Positions 48,905 to 56,697 of a stretch of 64,000 nucleotides of DNA are shown here, piece by piece (positions within the stretch are counted from its first letter, which is position 1; every line of letters starts with the position of its first letter). The notes under the pieces were generated by a model. It made no database searches, was not told the origin of the DNA, and saw only the letters and a list, made by a program, of their open reading frames with translations. This DNA is from BOKZ01 sp040900165 (lineage in GTDB: Bacteria; Patescibacteriota; UBA1384; 2-12-FULL-50-11): positions 1 to 64,000 of the forward strand of contig JBBDZM010000015.1 in assembly GCA_040900165.1 (NCBI GenBank), written 5' to 3'. The translations under genes were made by a program, and so were the position numbers.

Positions 48905-49479
48905 TTAAACGCAACCTTATCCCAATATTAGCAATCGCATTTGTAGGCTTGGTGACCCTGTTTGTTTTCTCGTCTCAAAAAGGAACCGTCGTTGCCAGCA
49001 TCAGCGATAAGAGCGAGATTAAAGACAATGTGGCGATAAGTTTCAGCGCCGATAAATACAAAAAATCCTACTTAGTCCCTGGCAGTATTAAGCTTCGCCC
49101 GGGTAGTTATTCCTTTAGTGCCTATGCGCCTGGTTCGAGTATTCTAGAGGGTAAGGTTACTGTTGCTAACGGACAAGATGCGGCTATAACTATCCTGCTG
49201 ACTAAAAACCCTGACGCCGATCTGCCCGGGAGCAACCCAGACAGTCTCGACGATATCCCCAACTACGGTCTCTTTCCTCACGTAACCGGCGATTATCGGT
49301 TGGAGGCGGTGCTAAATAGTGACAGTACTAAAATAGATCATCTGCGGTTAACGGTTTACCATCACTTTGCGACTAGTTTTAACGAGCAGGATCGTCAGGC
49401 GGCGTTAGCCGACGCTAAAAAATGGCTGGCCGATAACAACATTTCCGACACTTTCAAAATTACCGTCGTTGACGAGTAA
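48901..49479 (+). CDS. Anchored protein with PEGA-like domain
   Basis: 192 aa. One N-terminal transmembrane helix (about 5-22), then a beta-sandwich stretch (VPGSIKLRPGSYSFSAYAPG, KVTVANGQDAAITILL) of the PEGA type, and a C-terminal alpha/beta tail (LRLTVYHHF...AKKWLADNNISDTFKITVV). Last gene of the T4SS block, ATGA-coupled to the one before. It meets the convergent dciA-like gene without any spacer. Function not known. Confidence 0.68.
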   Translation: MIKRNLIPILAIAFVGLVTLFVFSSQKGTVVASISDKSEIKDNVAISFSADKYKKSYLVPGSIKLRPGSYSFSAYAPGSSILEGKVTVANGQDAAITILLTKNPDADLPGSNPDSLDDIPNYGLFPHVTGDYRLEAVLNSDSTKIDHLRLTVYHHFATSFNEQDRQAALADAKKWLADNNISDTFKITVVDE

Positions 49480-49743
49480 TTAGTAGCTCACTTTCACCCG
49501 GACTGTATAGCCGTGGCCCTTGCCAAGAATATTGGTTAGCTGGGCGTAGAGCTGGGCGCGGCGCAGTCGGAAAAACGTCGCCTGGGCGGGACTTTTGCAC
49601 GACAAAACGACTAATTTATTTCTAACCACCACCTTGACTGGTTCCTTGTGAAAAGTTTTTAGATACTGCTGCAGCTTGGTTGATAGATATATCCGCGACA
49701 AATAGTCGCTGTTTGAGCCGAGAATACTCCCCAAGTGCTCCAT
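49480..49743 (-). CDS. DciA-like (DUF721) protein
   Basis: 87 aa. The VVVRNKLVVLSCKSPAQATFFRLRRAQLYAQLTNILG core matches the DUF721/DciA fold, which recruits the replicative helicase in many bacteria lacking DnaC. Its ATG overlaps the recF stop by one base and the order dnaA-dnaN-recF-DUF721 is classical, which supports the call. Confidence 0.8.
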   Translation of the reverse strand: MEHLGSILGSNSDYLSRIYLSTKLQQYLKTFHKEPVKVVVRNKLVVLSCKSPAQATFFRLRRAQLYAQLTNILGKGHGYTVRVKVSY

Positions 49744-50771
49744 TAGATTTTTAGCTCTTCCCAGCCCTTAAATGCGTTGAGTTTTTTAACGCTGGTGGCA
49801 ATTAACTGGAACTTGTCACCATAAATTGAGAACAGCCAATCCACATTTTCCTCATCTAACTCCGAAACTAGGTCGTCCAATAAGATAATCGGTGTGGTCT
49901 CAATCTGGCGCTCTAAGTATTTGGCTTCGATGGCTTTGAGCAGAGCAATAGTTGAGCGGGCTTGCCCCCGCGAAGCAAATCGCCTAGCTAATCGATCGTT
50001 GGTGAGAATTTTCAGGTCGTCGCGGTGGGGGCCAAATAAATTGTGCCCTAGCCTGATTTCTTGTTGCTGAAGATCGGCCATTGTATCCGCCGAAACCTCC
50101 ATCGACAGCTCGACAGCAATTTTACCGGGCAGGGTGTCGCTTAGCTCCTTAATGGTAGCAGTGGCAAACTTCACAAATTCCTCCCGGGCCCGGCGAATCT
50201 TTTGCGCCAAATTTAACAGCAGCTCATCCCACGGCTGGAGCTCGTCGATCGAAGCCCGGTTAATCTTTAAAAAGAACAGTAGTTGCGAGCGCTCTCGTAA
50301 AACTTGGTTGTAGTCTATTTGGTTCCGGCGAAACTCGGGATCGGACTGCCAAAGAATCCCATCGATAAACTGCCGGCGCAACGAGGGCTGTTCAGTAATG
50401 ATATCGACGTCCTTGGGCACGAACGACACCGACGGCAACATCCCCAGAAACTCCATATAGGTAATTGGTTTGCCACCGACCGTTAGGCGCCGCTCCACAC
50501 TTGGATCTTCGCTGAATTGATTACCGTAAAAGAATTCATATTTTTTGGATTTGGCGGTTAAAGAAACCCTCAAATAGGGCTGATCAAATTCGGTTAGGTC
50601 CTCGATCTTGCTAGTGCGAAAGCTCTTCCCCACCGACACCACCCGAATCGCTTCTAATACCGAGGTTTTCCCCGAACCATTATCCCCGGTAATAATTGTT
50701 TTGGGAGCGAGAGTAAGTTTTCTATCTGGTTGATTTCGGAAATGCTCTAGACGAAGTGCCGTTACATCCAT
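49743..50771 (-). CDS. recF: RecF recombination mediator
   Basis: SMC-like ATPase that loads RecA at gapped DNA. 342 aa: Walker A TGDNGSGKTSVLEAIRVVS, the arm region, ABC signature-like segment (FASRGQARSTIALLKA) and Walker B PIILLDDLVSELDEENVDWL. One-base overlaps with both dnaN and dciA indicate a coupled operon. Confidence 0.96.
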   Translation of the reverse strand: MDVTALRLEHFRNQPDRKLTLAPKTIITGDNGSGKTSVLEAIRVVSVGKSFRTSKIEDLTEFDQPYLRVSLTAKSKKYEFFYGNQFSEDPSVERRLTVGGKPITYMEFLGMLPSVSFVPKDVDIITEQPSLRRQFIDGILWQSDPEFRRNQIDYNQVLRERSQLLFFLKINRASIDELQPWDELLLNLAQKIRRAREEFVKFATATIKELSDTLPGKIAVELSMEVSADTMADLQQQEIRLGHNLFGPHRDDLKILTNDRLARRFASRGQARSTIALLKAIEAKYLERQIETTPIILLDDLVSELDEENVDWLFSIYGDKFQLIATSVKKLNAFKGWEELKI

Positions 50772-51856
50772 TACTCGCTACGAAGCGGCATCACCAAATA
50801 TAAGTAGTTGTCTTCGTTAGCGAATTTGGCGACAATCGGGCTGTTTTCGTCGGTAAATTCCAGGATAAAATCACCGTTTAGGGCGTTAAGCGCATCAATT
50901 AGGTACTGGGAGTTGAGCGAGATAGAAAAATCCTTCTCTGAGTCATTTCCCACTGCCACCGCGCTTTTGCTTTCGCCCAATTGGGGCGAGATAGCGATTA
51001 CTTCGATGCTGTCTTTTTTGATTAAAAACTTAGTGCTGTAGGCGGAATCGCGCGAGAACAAACTGGCGACTTTCAGAGCATTTAGCAAAGCCGCCCCGCT
51101 CCCGGTAACGCTGATATTTTTTGATTTGGGAATCCGTGATTCAAACGACGGGAAATTACCGTCGATCAGCCGGCTAACTAAAATGGTTTTACCCAACGTA
51201 AACTGGATCTGTGACTGACTGATGCTAATTTTTACGGAGCTCTCGCCGAGTAACCGCTGGAGCTCGACCAGCGCTTTTTTGGGGACAATAAACCGACCGT
51301 CAGCGGCTTTGGTAGTATGTTCGTATTTGGCTAGCCGATAACCGTCGGTCCCAACAATTGTTAAAGTATTATCTTTAAAATCAAATAATAGTCCGGTTAA
51401 AATCGGTCTGGTGTCGTCGTTAGCGGCCGCGAATAAACAAGTTGATATCGCCCTGTCTAAGATTGAGCTGTCGATAAAAATCTCCGTATCCGCCGAGACT
51501 GCCTGGCTAGTTGGATATTCTTGAGCCGACATTCCTTTGAGTTTTACTTGGTGGTTGGCGGATTTAATTGTCACCGATAAATCATTATCAATAACAGTGA
51601 TTCGTTCGTCGGAGTTATTCTGGAGAAAATCCATAATTAGCCGGGTGGGGATTGTTACTGCCCCCTCTTCTTGGACCTCGGCCTCAATTACTACTTCAAT
51701 TGTCTGCTCTAAATCCGTTGCTCGAACGATTAACTCCCCTTCTTTTGCCCCCAAGTAAACGTTTTGTAGTATCGGCAGAGTGGAGCGGGTAGAGGATAAT
51801 CTCCCCACTGAATTAAGCGCTTTTACTAGGTCGTTTTTCTTGGAAATTAATTTCAT
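50771..51856 (-). CDS. dnaN: DNA polymerase III beta clamp
   Basis: Sliding clamp, 361 aa with three clamp domains and typical motifs (VGRLSSTRSTLPILQNV, LIDGNFPSFESRIP, YLVMPLRSE at the C-terminus, usually YLVMPMRL). Between the DnaA-box region and recF. Confidence 0.97.
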   Translation of the reverse strand: MKLISKKNDLVKALNSVGRLSSTRSTLPILQNVYLGAKEGELIVRATDLEQTIEVVIEAEVQEEGAVTIPTRLIMDFLQNNSDERITVIDNDLSVTIKSANHQVKLKGMSAQEYPTSQAVSADTEIFIDSSILDRAISTCLFAAANDDTRPILTGLLFDFKDNTLTIVGTDGYRLAKYEHTTKAADGRFIVPKKALVELQRLLGESSVKISISQSQIQFTLGKTILVSRLIDGNFPSFESRIPKSKNISVTGSGAALLNALKVASLFSRDSAYSTKFLIKKDSIEVIAISPQLGESKSAVAVGNDSEKDFSISLNSQYLIDALNALNGDFILEFTDENSPIVAKFANEDNYLYLVMPLRSE

Positions 51857-52077
51857 CTAGTGAATCCCTGTTTTACTTTTTTTCTCAATTAAGAACAAGT
51901 AATAACTATAAGGGCGGGGATATAGTGGACGTTGACCAACAAACCCCTGTGCAGAAGTTGTTGAAAACTGTGGATAAGTTGTTGAAACAGCTGGGATAAG
52001 TTTTTGAACCATATCTAAGTAGTTAGCTAGGACAACTTTAGTAAAGTTATTAACAGTTATCCACATCATTTTCCACA
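51857..52077. other. Probable chromosomal replication origin region
   Basis: The 221-nt dnaA-dnaN spacer holds DnaA boxes: TGTGGATAA (51969-51977) and TTATCCACA (52057-52065), both perfect, plus near matches CTGGGATAA (51991-51999) and TTTTCCACA (52069-52077). AT-rich sequence with several GTTGAAA/GTTGTTGAAA direct repeats lies between them. This fits an oriC. Confidence 0.75.
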
Positions 52078-53499
52078 TCAACCGATTAGTTTTTCCTGAA
52101 TATTTCTAATGTCACTTTCAACGGCCGGGTCGTTTTTTTTCTTGGTGATTATTTTATTGACGCCGTATATAACCGTGGTGTGATCCTTACCGCCGAGCAT
52201 CTCTCCAATCTGCGGGTAGGACTGATTAAGGGTTTCCCGCAGAAAATACATTACCACATGTCGGGGGTAAACTAACTCCTTGACTCGCCGACTACCCAAG
52301 ATATCGCTCGGTTCAATCGAAAAATATTCAGCCACTATTTGGACAACTTTTCGGCTGGAAATATTCGGTGCCCCGCTACGCAAGATGTCTTTAAGGGTTT
52401 TAACGGCATAGTCCTTGGTGATTGGCGCACTCTCGAGCGCGGCCATAGTGGCCAGCTTAATTAGCGAGCCCTCTAGCTCCCGGACGTTGCTGGTCACAGT
52501 GGTGGCAATATAGTTAATTACCTCTTCCGGTATATCCAAGCCCTTTTCTTTGGCTTTTTCCTGGAGAATCGCTGCCCTTGTTTCAAAATTCGGTGTTTGG
52601 ATATCGGCGATTAATCCCCAGCCCAGCCGTGATATTAGCCGGTCTTCCAGCTCGGTCATCTCCTTGGGAACTCGGTCTGAGGTTAAAACAATCTGTCGGT
52701 TGGCTTGATGAAGGATGTTAAAAGTGTGGAAAAACTCTTCTTGGGTGCCTTCTTTGTTGGCCAAGAATTGGATGTCGTCGATTAGTAGCACGTCGGCCTT
52801 GCGGTATTTGTTCTTGAACTCACTGATCCGTTTCTCTTGGATGGCGGTAACAAAATCGGTGGTGAAGGCTTCGCAAGAGGTATAAACAATATTCTTTTTC
52901 GGCCAGCGCCCCCGGACGCCATTGCCGATAGCTTGCATTAAGTGGGTTTTCCCCAACCCAACGCCACCGTAGATAAATAACGGGTTATAGGTCTGGCCCG
53001 GTTTCTCGGCGACGGCCTGGCAGGCAGCAAAAGCCAGGCGGTTGTTGTTGCCGACAATAAAACTATCAAATGTATAGATTGGGTTAAACTCCCGGTTTGC
53101 CGACTCTTCGGCCTCGGCGACAACCCCCGGCGAGCTGACTGGCTCTTCGTTGACGGGATCCTCGTGGAGCAGGGGTAGATCGTCTAGCGGTTTTTTAGCT
53201 TCTTTGGCAACTACGACCAACGCTACTGATTCTAGGTTGGGGAAATGCCCTTGGAGATTTTTCTTGATTTCATCTAAGCAATTTTTCTCAATCCAATCTT
53301 TGGCGTAGGGGTTGGCAACCCCGATTTTTACCAAGCCGGACTGCTCGCCGATAAAAGTGGTGGGCTTGAGCCAGGTAGAAAAGTTCGGTCGGCTGATCGA
53401 TTTTTCAAGCGTTGCTAGGACTTCCGACCAGATTAACGACATCGTCGCTAAAGTACCGGAGTTTTCCACAGGGGTCAATTGTTGTTGAGAGTTTTCCAC
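52078..53499 (-). CDS. dnaA: Chromosomal replication initiator DnaA
   Basis: 473 aa from a GTG at 53499; an ATG at 53442 is the alternative. Domain I (LIWSEVLATLEKSISRPNFSTWL), short domain II, AAA+ domain III with Walker A YGGVGLGKTHL, Walker B LLIDDIQFL, and domain IV DNA-binding signature MLGGKDHTTVIYGVNKI. Two TGTGGAAAA boxes lie in its first codons, so autoregulation is likely. Confidence 0.97.
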   Translation of the reverse strand: MENSQQQLTPVENSGTLATMSLIWSEVLATLEKSISRPNFSTWLKPTTFIGEQSGLVKIGVANPYAKDWIEKNCLDEIKKNLQGHFPNLESVALVVVAKEAKKPLDDLPLLHEDPVNEEPVSSPGVVAEAEESANREFNPIYTFDSFIVGNNNRLAFAACQAVAEKPGQTYNPLFIYGGVGLGKTHLMQAIGNGVRGRWPKKNIVYTSCEAFTTDFVTAIQEKRISEFKNKYRKADVLLIDDIQFLANKEGTQEEFFHTFNILHQANRQIVLTSDRVPKEMTELEDRLISRLGWGLIADIQTPNFETRAAILQEKAKEKGLDIPEEVINYIATTVTSNVRELEGSLIKLATMAALESAPITKDYAVKTLKDILRSGAPNISSRKVVQIVAEYFSIEPSDILGSRRVKELVYPRHVVMYFLRETLNQSYPQIGEMLGGKDHTTVIYGVNKIITKKKNDPAVESDIRNIQEKLIG

Positions 53500-53502
53500 A
53501 TG
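53464..53502. promoter_or_regulatory. DnaA-box-like sites over the dnaA start
   Basis: Two copies of TTTTCCACA (TGTGGAAAA on the minus strand) 30 nt apart, one covering the GTG start codon of dnaA and the other within its 5' coding region. Near-consensus DnaA boxes; plausible autorepression sites. Confidence 0.5.
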
Positions 53503-53527
53503 TCACTACCCAACAGCCCACAACCGG

Positions 53528-53556
53528 TTGAATAGTTGTTGAAAAACCAGTAAAAT
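53528..53556 (+). promoter_or_regulatory. Promoter of rpmH-rnpA-yidD-yidC
   Basis: TTGAAT, 17 nt, TAAAAT in the divergent dnaA-rpmH spacer; the transcript leader would be about 45 nt. Confidence 0.7.
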
Positions 53557-53607
53557 TGCCAAAGAATCATCAAATATTTAGAAAATAATTGTTTTAAGAA
53601 GACTTAA

Positions 53608-53727
53608 ATGAAACGAACATACCAAGGTAATAAACGCAAACGAGCGAAAGCTCACGGCTTCCGGGGCCGATCGAAAACAGTTCTAACCAACCGCCGCCGC
53701 AAAGGCCGGGCTAAATTAGCGCTCTAA
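53608..53727 (+). CDS. rpmH: Ribosomal protein L34, short form
   Basis: 39 aa: MKRTYQGNKRKRAKAHGFRG at the start and a second half rich in Arg/Lys (LTNRRRKGRAKLAL). Usual L34 has 44-46 aa; the missing residues fall in the central MSTKNGR-type loop. It stands in the classical place upstream of rnpA, one base between its TAA and the rnpA ATG. Ribosome site AAGAAGAC upstream. Located in the large subunit near the 23S rRNA core. Confidence 0.95.
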   Translation: MKRTYQGNKRKRAKAHGFRGRSKTVLTNRRRKGRAKLAL

Positions 53728-53728
53728 T

Positions 53729-54070
53729 ATGCTTAAAAGTATTAACCGTCTGAAAAAAGATACGGATTTTCAGGCGGTTTGGCGCTCCGGCAAGCGAACG
53801 GCTTGCGGGGATTTAGCGATATTGATTATGCCAAATAGCACCAATCAGTCACGCTGTGGGGTGGTTGTGTCTAAAAAAATCAGCCGCAATGCCGTTAACC
53901 GCAACCGGATTCGCCGGATTATTTTGTCGGAGCTATCAGAATTACTTTATCAAGGCACTCTACCGACCGGCAGCGATATCGTTGTTAGGATACTACGACT
54001 ACCGCAAGACATTGATAATTCCCAAGCAATCAGGACCCAACTACGAGAATGTTTCGCCAAGCTGTCGTAG
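53729..54070 (+). CDS. rnpA: Ribonuclease P protein component
   Basis: Protein subunit that helps the RNase P RNA bind pre-tRNA leaders. 113 aa with INRLKKDTDFQAVWRSGKR and the signature NAVNRNRIRRI (RNR motif). It overlaps yidD by 22 nt. The RNA subunit gene is not in the window. Confidence 0.95.
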   Translation: MLKSINRLKKDTDFQAVWRSGKRTACGDLAILIMPNSTNQSRCGVVVSKKISRNAVNRNRIRRIILSELSELLYQGTLPTGSDIVVRILRLPQDIDNSQAIRTQLRECFAKLS

Positions 54071-54294
54071 GGCTAATCTCCATCTATCAACGAACGCTAT
54101 CGCCGGATCACGGATTGCTGAAGTTTTTTTACCCAAACGGCGCTTGCCGGTTTCAGCCAACCTGCTCCGAATATACCAAAGATGCGGTGGCTCGCTACGG
54201 GGTGATAAAGGGGCTATACTTGGGCTCGAAGCGAGTTAGTCGCTGCCACCCGGGGAAAATTGGTGGCTACGACCCAGTCCCCAAAAAACAATGA
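54049..54294 (+). CDS. yidD: Membrane protein insertion efficiency factor YidD
   Basis: 81 aa with the family pattern LISIYQRTLSPDHG, CRFQPTCSEYTKDAV and KRVSRCHPGKIGGYDPVP. Small membrane-associated protein that assists YidC. The start lies inside rnpA, so it is translationally coupled. Confidence 0.95.
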   Translation: MFRQAVVGLISIYQRTLSPDHGLLKFFYPNGACRFQPTCSEYTKDAVARYGVIKGLYLGSKRVSRCHPGKIGGYDPVPKKQ

Positions 54295-54296
54295 AA

Positions 54297-54400
54297 TACG
54301 AATATCGAAATTCGAAACAATATCCAAATCCAAATTTTGAAAATTTAAAACGTTTTAAATTTGTTTCGGATTTCGAGCTTGGTGCTTCGGATTTTTGTAA
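54297..54400. repeat. Degenerate ATTTCGAAATTCG-type repeat with a 22-bp palindrome
   Basis: The yidD-yidC spacer consists of imperfect iterations of short words such as CGAAATTCG and CCAAATCC with their complements GGATTTCG. In the centre, 54341-54362 is a perfect 22-bp palindrome (AAATTTAAAAC and its mirror). The two halves pair to form a long hairpin without stopping the operon. Confidence 0.7.
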
Positions 54401-54406
54401 TTACTG

Positions 54407-55153
54407 ATGGTTGCTGATTTTTTCCGAGCAATTCTTTACACACCTCTTTTTAACCTTTTGGTATTTTTCGCCTGGTTGATACCGGGTCACAGCATTGGCT
54501 GGTCGATTATTATCGTCACCCTAATTGTTAAGGCAATCCTCTGGGTGCCATCGGCCAAATCAATCCGCTCCCCGATTCAGATGCGCCAATACCAAGATGA
54601 GATCAAAGAACTCCAGGATCGTCACAAAGACAACAAGGCCGCCCAGAGCCAGGCGTTAATGGCGTTTTACAAAGAGAAGGGGATTAATCCCCTCTCCGGC
54701 TGTTTGCCGTTATTAATCCAGTTGCCGGTAATCTTTGTGCTTTACCGAGTGTTTATTGCCGGTTTGGGTGATGTCCATTTTGACCTGGTTTACTCGTTCG
54801 TCCCCCACCTCGATGCCATTAACACCCACTTTTTCGGCATTGATTTAGCCCATCCAAGCAAAATTGTTCTACCGATTATCGCCGGTGGCCTGCAATTTTT
54901 ACAGAGTCGCCATATGATGTTGTTGAATCCGCCATCCAAGACCAGTAAAGACCCGACGGCGATGATGCAGAAACAGATGATGTACCTATTCCCAGTGATG
55001 ACTTACTTTATTGCCAGCTCTTTGCCGGCGGGATTAGCTCTTTACTGGGCGACCAACGCCCTGGTTTCTACTGCCCAACAGGAAGTAATCCGCCGAACCT
55101 ACCACCCAACCGAGCCGAAGGTTAAGGTGACCGTTCGGACAAAGAACAAATAA
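54407..55153 (+). CDS. yidC: YidC/Oxa1 membrane insertase
   Basis: 248 aa, short Gram-positive-like form without the large periplasmic domain. TM segments near residues 12-27, 30-48, about 95-116, 145-165 and 195-220; LNPLSGCLPLLIQLPVIFVLYRV-type core (GCLPLLIQLPVIFVLYRV) and ALYWATNALVSTAQQ are typical. Inserts membrane proteins, alone or with Sec. A basic tail (KVKVTVRTKNK) may contact ribosomes. Confidence 0.95.
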   Translation: MVADFFRAILYTPLFNLLVFFAWLIPGHSIGWSIIIVTLIVKAILWVPSAKSIRSPIQMRQYQDEIKELQDRHKDNKAAQSQALMAFYKEKGINPLSGCLPLLIQLPVIFVLYRVFIAGLGDVHFDLVYSFVPHLDAINTHFFGIDLAHPSKIVLPIIAGGLQFLQSRHMMLLNPPSKTSKDPTAMMQKQMMYLFPVMTYFIASSLPAGLALYWATNALVSTAQQEVIRRTYHPTEPKVKVTVRTKNK

Positions 55154-55156
55154 TTG

Positions 55157-55229
55157 CGCGCCCGGGAAGACTCGAACTTCCGACCTCTTGCTCCGCAAGC
55201 AAGCACTCTATCCACTGAGCTACGGGCGC
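55157..55229 (-). tRNA. tRNA-Arg (anticodon GCG)
   Basis: Acceptor GCGCCCG/CGGGCGC, D arm GCTC/GAGT, anticodon stem CTTGC/GCAAG around loop TTGCGGA (anticodon GCG), T arm GGAAG-TTCGAGT-CTTCC. 73 nt, discriminator G, no encoded CCA. GCG instead of the common ACG reads CGC/CGU. Confidence 0.93.
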
Positions 55230-55283
55230 ATAAGCGACATTAGGAGCGTTGCGACAGTAGCTAGGGGAATGACTGCCTGGGAG

Positions 55284-55305
55284 TATCCACTGAGCTACGG
55301 GCGCA
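55284..55305 (-). repeat. Copy of the tRNA-Arg 5' end
   Basis: The 22 bases spanning the 5' acceptor strand and D arm of tRNA-Arg (55209-55230) recur exactly 75 bp upstream of the gene, next to tRNA-Ser. Confidence 0.85.
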
Positions 55306-55308
55306 TTG

Positions 55309-55395
55309 CGGAGGCGGTAGGATTCGAACCCACGAGGAGCTTGCACCCCTAACAGTTTTCAAGACTGCCGCATTCGTCCACTCTGCCACGCCTCC
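55309..55395 (-). tRNA. tRNA-Ser (anticodon UGA)
   Basis: Acceptor GGAGGCG/CGCCTCC, anticodon stem GCAGT/ACTGT with loop CTTGAAA (TGA), long variable arm GGGGTGCAAGCTCC, T arm GTGGG-TTCGAAT-CCTAC. 87 nt, discriminator G, CCA not encoded. Confidence 0.95.
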
Positions 55396-55449
55396 ATTAT
55401 CAATTGTACGCCTTGAAATTATAGCGAAAAACTAACCAGATAAACAGGG

Positions 55450-56130
55450 TTAACCGTGGCAAATTGTAATTGCCCAAATTTCCCTTGTGCCCCGCCGTTT
55501 GGCCAGCTTGGCCAGCGCCCCCAAAGTTGAGCCGGTAGTAATAACGTCGTCGGCAATCACTAAATATTCCGGCAATTGTCTGGTAGTAAGTGAAAAAACT
55601 TTCCGAACGTTTTTCTTGCGCTTAGCTTTGGTTAATTTGGTCTGGCTCTCGGTCTCTCTAACTTTCTCGAAAATTGTCACGGAATCCAACCCATATTTAT
55701 CAAACTCTTTGGCGATCAATTCAGCCGGATTGAACCCCCGTTCCCGAGCTTTCTTGCTGGTCATCGGCACAAAAGTAATTTGGTCGAAATTATCCGGCAA
55801 TAACCTGGCGATCTTGCCGGCCAATTTTTCGCTAATAAATTTTAGGGCGTCGTGGTAGCCGTAATATTTAGAGCTGTAAATTAGCTGCTGGGATTCCGGT
55901 AACCGGTACGGGAGAACCGAAATAATCCCGTCCAGCCCCGTTTCAATCTGGCATTTCTGGCAAATCCCCGTGCTAGCGACTTTCGAGCAAATAAAACAGT
56001 TCTCCAGGCGAATTTTTTGGAAGCGCTTAAGGCAAGTCGGGCAGAGCCAATCTCCCTCTTGGCCACAGCCCAGGCAGTCGATTGGGTGGATAAGATCGAT
56101 AATTTTCTTTGTGAGTGTTAGTTTAGACAT
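55450..56130 (-). CDS. comF: ComF family phosphoribosyltransferase-like protein
   Basis: 226 aa. N-terminal double zinc knuckle (CLGCGQEGDWLCPTC, then CFICSKV...CQKC) and a PRTase-fold domain with VPMTSKKARERGFNPAELIA and the PRPP-binding signature YLVIADDVITTGSTL. In competent bacteria ComF acts in DNA uptake from the cytosolic side; the pilus and PilB genes nearby make this plausible here. Confidence 0.93.
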   Translation of the reverse strand: MSKLTLTKKIIDLIHPIDCLGCGQEGDWLCPTCLKRFQKIRLENCFICSKVASTGICQKCQIETGLDGIISVLPYRLPESQQLIYSSKYYGYHDALKFISEKLAGKIARLLPDNFDQITFVPMTSKKARERGFNPAELIAKEFDKYGLDSVTIFEKVRETESQTKLTKAKRKKNVRKVFSLTTRQLPEYLVIADDVITTGSTLGALAKLAKRRGTREIWAITICHG

Positions 56131-56137
56131 CGTTACC

Positions 56138-56166
56138 TTGACACGCCCTCCCTGTAACGGGACAAT
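56138..56166 (+). promoter_or_regulatory. Promoter of the hsp20 gene
   Basis: TTGACA (perfect -35), 17 nt, GACAAT; a TATAGA six nt before the ATG is an alternative -10. No CIRCE-type repeat seen. Confidence 0.5.
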
Positions 56167-56177
56167 ATAGACATATC

Positions 56178-56558
56178 ATGGCAAAGAAAAACGAACAAAT
56201 TCAGGAGGAGTGGTTGGAGGAGGAAGAAGAGGGTCAGCTAGCTGTTGACGCTTACCAGGACGACGAGAACGTTATCCTCAAAGCCCCGATCGCTGGCGTT
56301 AATATGGAAGATCTGGAGATTTCCATCACCGACGAAGTCGTGACCATTAAGGGTCAGCGTCGCAACGAGACAGAAGTCGACCGCCAAAACTACTTTGTCC
56401 AGGAATGTTACTGGGGTGGGTTTATGCGCTCCTACATCTTGCCAGTCTCGGTTGACGCCTCCAAAGCCGAAGCCTTTCTGCGCAACGGCATTCTAACGAT
56501 CAAAATTCCTAAGCAAGAAAAAACCAAGACCCGAGTTTTGAAGGTCCAGGTTGGTTAG
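56178..56558 (+). CDS. Hsp20/alpha-crystallin small heat-shock protein
   Basis: 126 aa. A very acidic N-terminus (EEWLEEEEEGQLAVD) replaces the usual hydrophobic arm. Alpha-crystallin domain from about residue 28 (DENVILKAPIAGVNMEDLEI, VVTIKGQRR, GGFMRSYILPVSVDASKAEA) with the FLRNGILTIKIPK beta-9 segment. The C-terminal IxI anchor is not obvious. ATP-independent holdase. Monocistronic by context. Confidence 0.94.
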   Translation: MAKKNEQIQEEWLEEEEEGQLAVDAYQDDENVILKAPIAGVNMEDLEISITDEVVTIKGQRRNETEVDRQNYFVQECYWGGFMRSYILPVSVDASKAEAFLRNGILTIKIPKQEKTKTRVLKVQVG

Positions 56559-56560
56559 GA

Positions 56561-56652
56561 AGAATTAAGTAGTAAGAATTACGAATTAAGAAATCGACGA
56601 AATCTGGTGGATTTTTTATCGTTATTCTTAATTCATAATACATAATTCTTTC
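56561..56652. repeat. Degenerate GAATTACGAATTAAG-type inverted repeat
   Basis: Left half (56561-56592) iterates GAATTAAG/GAATTACGAATTAAG; right half (56622-56651) iterates CTTAATTC/ATAATACATAATTC. Together they form a long imperfect hairpin with an AAATC/GATTT tip followed by TTT, which may end hsp20 transcripts. Confidence 0.65.
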
Positions 56653-56697
56653 TTATGAATCTTGAATCTCTTCGTGTTTTAAGCGACGCTATTAGTG

